The notes under the pieces are model-generated. The model did no database searches. It was not told the origin of the DNA and saw nothing but the letters and a program-made list of their open reading frames with translations. Of a DNA stretch of 64,000 nucleotides, positions 60,241-64,000 are shown in pieces. The stretch is from Endomychus coccineus. Its lineage: Eukaryota; Arthropoda; Insecta; Coleoptera; Endomychidae. The stretch is taken from positions 144,188,046-144,252,045 of the forward strand of contig OY294067.1 in NCBI GenBank assembly GCA_958510875.1, in the 5' to 3' direction. Numbering within the stretch: the first letter of the stretch is position 1; each line of letters begins with the position of its first letter. The position numbers were made by a program, and so were the translations under genes.

Positions 60241-60824
60241 AGGATTAGTGTTTCCATGTAATTTGAATAGTTGATTATAATAGATGTGGATAGAGTGTTT
60301 ATCATAGAATAACTAATTCATACAATAATCATAGATATTTATAATTGTACAATATTAGAATATCTTGTATTTAATTAAATTCAATCCATTTCAAATTGTA
60401 ATTGGCCATACATTACTCTTTCACACACAACCGATCCAATGTTTTCTATGGATACATCGGAAGTGTTTATCATAGAATAACTAATTCATACAATAATCAT
60501 AGATATTTATAATTGTACAATCTTAAAATATCTTGTATTTAATCAAATCCAATCCATTTCAAATTGTAATTAGCCATATATTACTCTTTCACACACAACC
60601 GATCCAATGTTTTCTGCAGTTTTAATTGGATCTTAAAACACAAGTCGGCTGCAGACGCATTTCATTAATCGAAATCATCTATTCTTTTCTAAATTACAAG
60701 GGAACACTAATTCACATTTTGATAAAGACAATAAACATTGTCGAAACGTCAAACAGAATTTTTATTCCATTTTCAGTATATATACGAACCAATATACCAA
60801 GAATATATATATGTATATATATAT
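60241..60824 (+). mobile_element. PLE family 1 tail fragments, two overlapping plus copies
   Basis: Two pLTR pieces in plus orientation (60265-60445 and about 60450-60805), both with TTTCACACACAACCGATCCAA; the second continues to the hammerhead-like motif at 60716-60752 and ends in a short TATATATGTATA array. Confidence 0.7.
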
Positions 60825-60890
60825 GATGTGTTCGGTTGTCGGGATATACTTTGCGTTGTCGTGGATTGGTTTAGATAGAAACCGTTGTAA

Positions 60891-60929
60891 TGACGACGTT
60901 TCGGCACAATCTCATGTGCCATCTTCAGG
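60891..60929 (-). ncRNA. Hammerhead ribozyme, PLE family 2, left end
   Basis: Minus strand: CTGAAGA plus one T, helix II GGCAC/GTGCC around an eight-base loop, GAAAC, then GTCGTC, giving a GTC cleavage triplet. Helix I pairing is not obvious. Confidence 0.75.
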
Positions 60930-61005
60930 GCTTCTCTTCAGGGCTGCTGCTTTGCTTCGAGATAACTGATCTCCGATGATCCTGCTGGTGTTTTATGTAT
61001 TCTTG

Positions 61006-62136
61006 TTACTTCTGGATGATTTCGCCGGTTCGATACGTCTGATTGACTTTGTTGGTCCGTTGCGTTTGAGGATTTTGTCGGTTCGTTGCGTTCGAGCGAG
61101 TTAGACGGTCCGTTGAATTAGTCTGCTTGACTGTTCTCCTGTGTGGTTGAAGGGCTGATTCCCAAGCAGTAGGTGATCTCTGTGTGTCATCTCTTTTATT
61201 AAGATTTGAAGGTCGCTTCTCGATTTCTATAGCTTCTCTTATGATGCGTTTTGTTTTGTGCTCCAAGCTGGCTAGGACTCGGGTGTTGTCAAAATCGATT
61301 TCATGTGAAGTTTTTCTCACAGGTTCGGCAAGTGATGATGTGGTTTCTTGCTTTGCGACCACATTGCGGTGTTCTTCACGTCGAATGTTGATTCTTCTGT
61401 TGGTTTGTCCCATGTAGCTTCCTCCGCAATCTTAGCATGGTATTTCGTAGACCCCTTGTGTCTCCAGATTTATTTTGGATTTAGCGTTGGGTAGTATTTG
61501 ACCAATCTTTCTTGTCGTGTTGAAACTTGTCTCAATGTTGTGTTTTTTGAGGATTCTGCTGATCTTCTCTGTAGAACTTTTGATGTATGGCAGATGCGCT
61601 TTGGCGACAGGTTTTTCTTCTTCTTCATCTGTGGTTCGATCTGTCTGGCGTCGGGGCCTTGAAGCTCGTCTGATATTGTTTTCTGAAAACCCGTTTTGTT
61701 GTAGAGTGGTTTGTATTGTCTGCATTTCTTGTTTTTTGTGGTCATTGTCGGTTAGTCGGTCTGATCTGGTTATGAGTGTTTTTATTACGGCTTGAAGTTG
61801 TACTGGATGGTGATGTGACTGGGCGTTCAGGTAACGATTTGTGTGTGTTGGTTTCCTGTATATGGTGTGTCCTATTCTGCCGTTTCTCTTGCTCACAAAA
61901 ACATCTGGGAAGGGTAGTTGGTTGTCCTTCTCGATCTCCATTGTGAACTTGATTTTTCCGTGAATTCTGTTTAAGTGGCTCAGAAAATTTATCAGTGCGG
62001 CTTCTCCGTGAGTCCAGATGACAAACGTATCGTCTACGTATCGTAGCCATAGTTTTGGTTTTTGGCTGACTGTTTGGATGACTCGTTCTTCAAAGTCTGT
62101 CATAAACAGATTGGCTAATACTGGGAATAAGGGTAA
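61006..62136 (-). pseudogene. PLE family 2 protein, C-terminal part, minus copy
   Basis: Minus strand from NLFMTDFEERVIQT near the junction: LWLRYVDDTFVIW (RT active site YVDD), FTMEIEKDNQLPFPDVFVSK, HTIYRKPTHTNRYLNAQSHH, then the nuclease GVYEIPC, stop, DCGGSYMGQTNRR. The stop near 61430 replaces a Lys codon seen in the plus copy, and the GIY-YIG Tyr-Ile-Gly reads YMG. The C-terminal extension of about 80 residues is Asn/Thr/Arg-rich. Confidence 0.9.
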
Positions 62137-62160
62137 GGATAAGGGAACCTGGCCACATGC

Positions 62161-63701
62161 CCAGGTTCCAGCAAAATTTCTAGCAGAGAAGCTACAACCC
62201 TATGCCGAAGAAGCCGAATCTTACGTGAAGAACGTAAGCCACTTCATCAAACGCATAAAAACATAAAGCTGGAACCTGGCCACATGCTCGTGAGCTTCGA
62301 CATCGTATCACTCTTCACTAATATCCCCATCGATGAGGCCATCGAAATTATCCAGAAGAAATACCAGATACGAAAGGACATCATCGAACTAACCAAACAC
62401 TGCCTCAAAAATTCGTACTTCATCTACAAGGACCAAAGATACAATCAAATTGAAGGAGCACCGATGGGATCACCCTTATCCCCAGTATTAGCCAATCTGT
62501 TTATGACAGACTTCGAAGAACGAGTCATCCAAACAGCCAGCCAAAAACCAAAACTATGGCTACGATACGTAGACGATACGTTTGTCATCTGGACCCACGG
62601 AGAAGCCGCACTGATGAATTTTCTGAGCCACTTAAACAGAATTCACGGAAAAATCAAGTTCACAATGGAGATCGAGAAGGACAACCAACTACCCTTCCCA
62701 GATGTTTTTGTAAGCAAGAGAAACGGCAGAATAGGACACACCATATACAGGAAACCAACACACACGAATCGTTACCTGAACGCCCAGTCACATCACCATC
62801 CAGTACAACTTCAAGCCGTGATAAAAACATTCATAACCAGAACAGACCGACTAACCGACAATGACCACAAAAAACAAGAAATGCAGACAATACAAACCAC
62901 TCTACAACAAAACGGGTTTTCAGAAAACAATATCAGACGAGCACTAAGGCCCCGACGCCAGACAGATCGAACCACAGATGAAGAAGAAGAAAAACCTGTC
63001 GCCAAAGCCCATCTGCCATACATCAAAAGTACTACAGAGAAGATCAGCAGAATTCTCAAAAAACACAACATTGAGACAAGTTTCAACACGACAAGAAAGT
63101 TTGTTCAAATACTACCCAACGCTAAATCCAAAATAAATCTGGGAACACAAGGGGTCTACGAAATACCATGCAAAGATTGCGGAGGAAGCTATATAGGACA
63201 AACCAACAGAAGAATCAACATTCGATGTGAAGAACACCGCAATGCAGTCGCAAAGCAAAAAACCACATCATCACTTGCCGATCATGTGAGAAAAACTTCA
63301 CATGAAATCGATTTTGACAACACCCGAGTCCTTGCCAGCTTGGAGCACAAAACAAAAGCATCATAAGAGAAGCTATTGAAATCGAGAAGCGACCTTCAAA
63401 TCTTAATAAAAGAGATGACACACAGAGATTACCAACTGCTTGGAAACCAGCCCATCAACCACACAGGAGAACAGTTAAGCAGACTAATTCAACGGACCGT
63501 CAAACTCGCTCGAACGCAACGAACCGACAAAATCGCTCAAACGCAACAGACCAACAAAGTCAATCAGACGTATCGAACCGGCAAAATCATCCAGACGTAA
63601 CAAGAATACATAAAACACCAGCAGGATCATCGGAGATCAGTTTCAAGTTAACTCGAAGCAGAGCAGCAGCCCTGAAAAGAAGACCTGAAGATGGCACATG
63701 A
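62161..63701 (+). pseudogene. PLE family 2 protein, C-terminal part, plus copy
   Basis: Opens with PAKFLAEKLQPYAEEAESYV. After a small indel near 62266 comes LVSFDIVSLFTNIPIDEAIE (catalytic Asp), then GAPMGSPLSPVLANLFMTDF, LRYVDDTFVIW and the nuclease GVYEIPCKDCGGSYIGQTNR. A one-base deletion near 63357 ends the frame at 63366; the other frame carries the tail on to TGA at 63699-63701. The stop lies inside helix II of the hammerhead. Only the 5' third of the protein is missing. Confidence 0.92.
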
Positions 63702-63722
63702 GATTGTGCCGAAACGTCGTTA
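63685..63722 (+). ncRNA. Hammerhead ribozyme, PLE family 2, right end
   Basis: CTGAAGA (63685-63691) plus one T, helix II GGCAC/GTGCC, GAAAC, GTCGTT. Twin of the left-end ribozyme, overlapping the last codons of the protein. Confidence 0.78.
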
Positions 63723-63771
63723 TATCAACGGTTTCTATCGGAACCAATCCACGACAATGCGGAGTATATCC

Positions 63772-63775
<4 letters not shown>

Positions 63776-63849
<74 letters not shown>
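63776..63849. repeat. (TA)n microsatellite
   Basis: About 74 bp of TA between PLE family 2 and another hammerhead-bearing end. Confidence 0.97.
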
Positions 63850-63854
<5 letters not shown>

Positions 63855-64000
63855 TTACATATTTACTTATTTTATTTTTCTTGGGAGTAGCGGCTTATTG
63901 AAACACGTAGATTATTCACACATCCTTACTAGTTTCGAGATTCAGATCCCATTATCAGAAGATAATTCTCTCTACAAAAATATATATTGTTTAATAATGA
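63850..64000 (-). mobile_element. Left end of a further hammerhead element (family C), cut by the window
   Basis: Begins after the TA array and carries a hammerhead core in the minus orientation, the same layout as the left end of every other hammerhead element here. No coding sequence in the part visible. Confidence 0.55.
63922..63963 (-). ncRNA. Hammerhead ribozyme, family C, core base changed
   Basis: Minus strand: helix I ATCTT/AGGAT, CTGATAA plus one T, helix II GGGAT/ATCTC with CTGA loop, GAAAC, TAGTA. Everything fits except the seven-base core, where the G that acts as general acid (CTGATGA) is A. This should inactivate it. Confidence 0.7.

Larger units (their letters stand above)
60825..63775. 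mobile_element. Inverted dimer of PLE family 2
   Basis: A second, more GC-rich PLE. The minus copy occupies 60825-62136 and the plus copy about 62144-63775. Outer ends match as inverted repeats: TTGTCGTGGATTGGTT on the left, AACCAATCCACGACAA on the right. A hammerhead core lies inside each end. Both copies are 5'-truncated and joined head-to-head, like family 1. Confidence 0.88.

Overview
This is a 64-kb piece of an AT-rich animal genome, most likely an insect. The evidence is the set of element families: Ty3/gypsy with a TGGCGCCCGA primer site, a Mag-like gypsy, Jockey/CR1-like and R1/LOA-like LINEs, GIY-YIG Penelope-like elements (PLEs) with hammerhead ribozymes, a FLYWCH-MULE transposon and mariner-like fragments. 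I cannot name the species. I see no single-copy host gene, rRNA, tRNA or CRISPR array. Nearly everything recognisable is a mobile element, in many cases nested, and long (TA)n arrays punctuate the window.

Layout. 0-5.6 kb: decayed Ty3/gypsy pol, a degenerate repeat array, a polypurine tract, a ~2-kb LTR, and then a primer binding site again. 5.6-9.1 kb: a long-inverted-repeat DNA element carrying the C-terminal half of a histone H2A gene, itself interrupted by a 1-kb hammerhead palindrome. 9.1-16.1 kb: AT-rich sequence with no recognisable gene. 16.1-27.4 kb: LINE remnants, including one LINE nested inside another. 27.4-32.8 kb: a very old Mag-like gypsy (gag, RT, RNase H, integrase) split by a mariner-like fragment. 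33.2-35 kb: a second LTR of the first gypsy family, with a good TATA/initiator pair and a primer site. 35.2-39 kb: an almost intact PLE. 39.3-40.3 and 43.8-44.3 kb: two related hammerhead palindromes with 15- and 14-bp target duplications. 40.5-42.4 kb: a MULE transposon with an open 499-residue transposase across one short intron. 42.4-50.9 kb: diffuse tandem repeats, a MITE-like hairpin, and LINE and mariner fragments. 51.0-53.6 kb: a second copy of the H2A-carrying element, which keeps the histone mRNA 3' stem-loop. 53.6-63.8 kb: a cluster of inverted PLE dimers of two families. The last 150 bases begin another hammerhead-bearing element.

Two observations stand out. (1) A long-inverted-repeat element has captured part of a replication-dependent H2A gene together with its stop codon and 3' stem-loop, so the capture was of genomic DNA rather than of a polyadenylated cDNA, and it is present twice. 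(2) The hammerhead-bearing elements are repeatedly found as head-to-head inverted dimers with the ribozymes at the two outer ends, in at least four sequence families, mostly bounded by (TA)n and in two cases by clean 14-15 bp target duplications. A possible explanation is target-primed synthesis from both strands of a self-complementary target.
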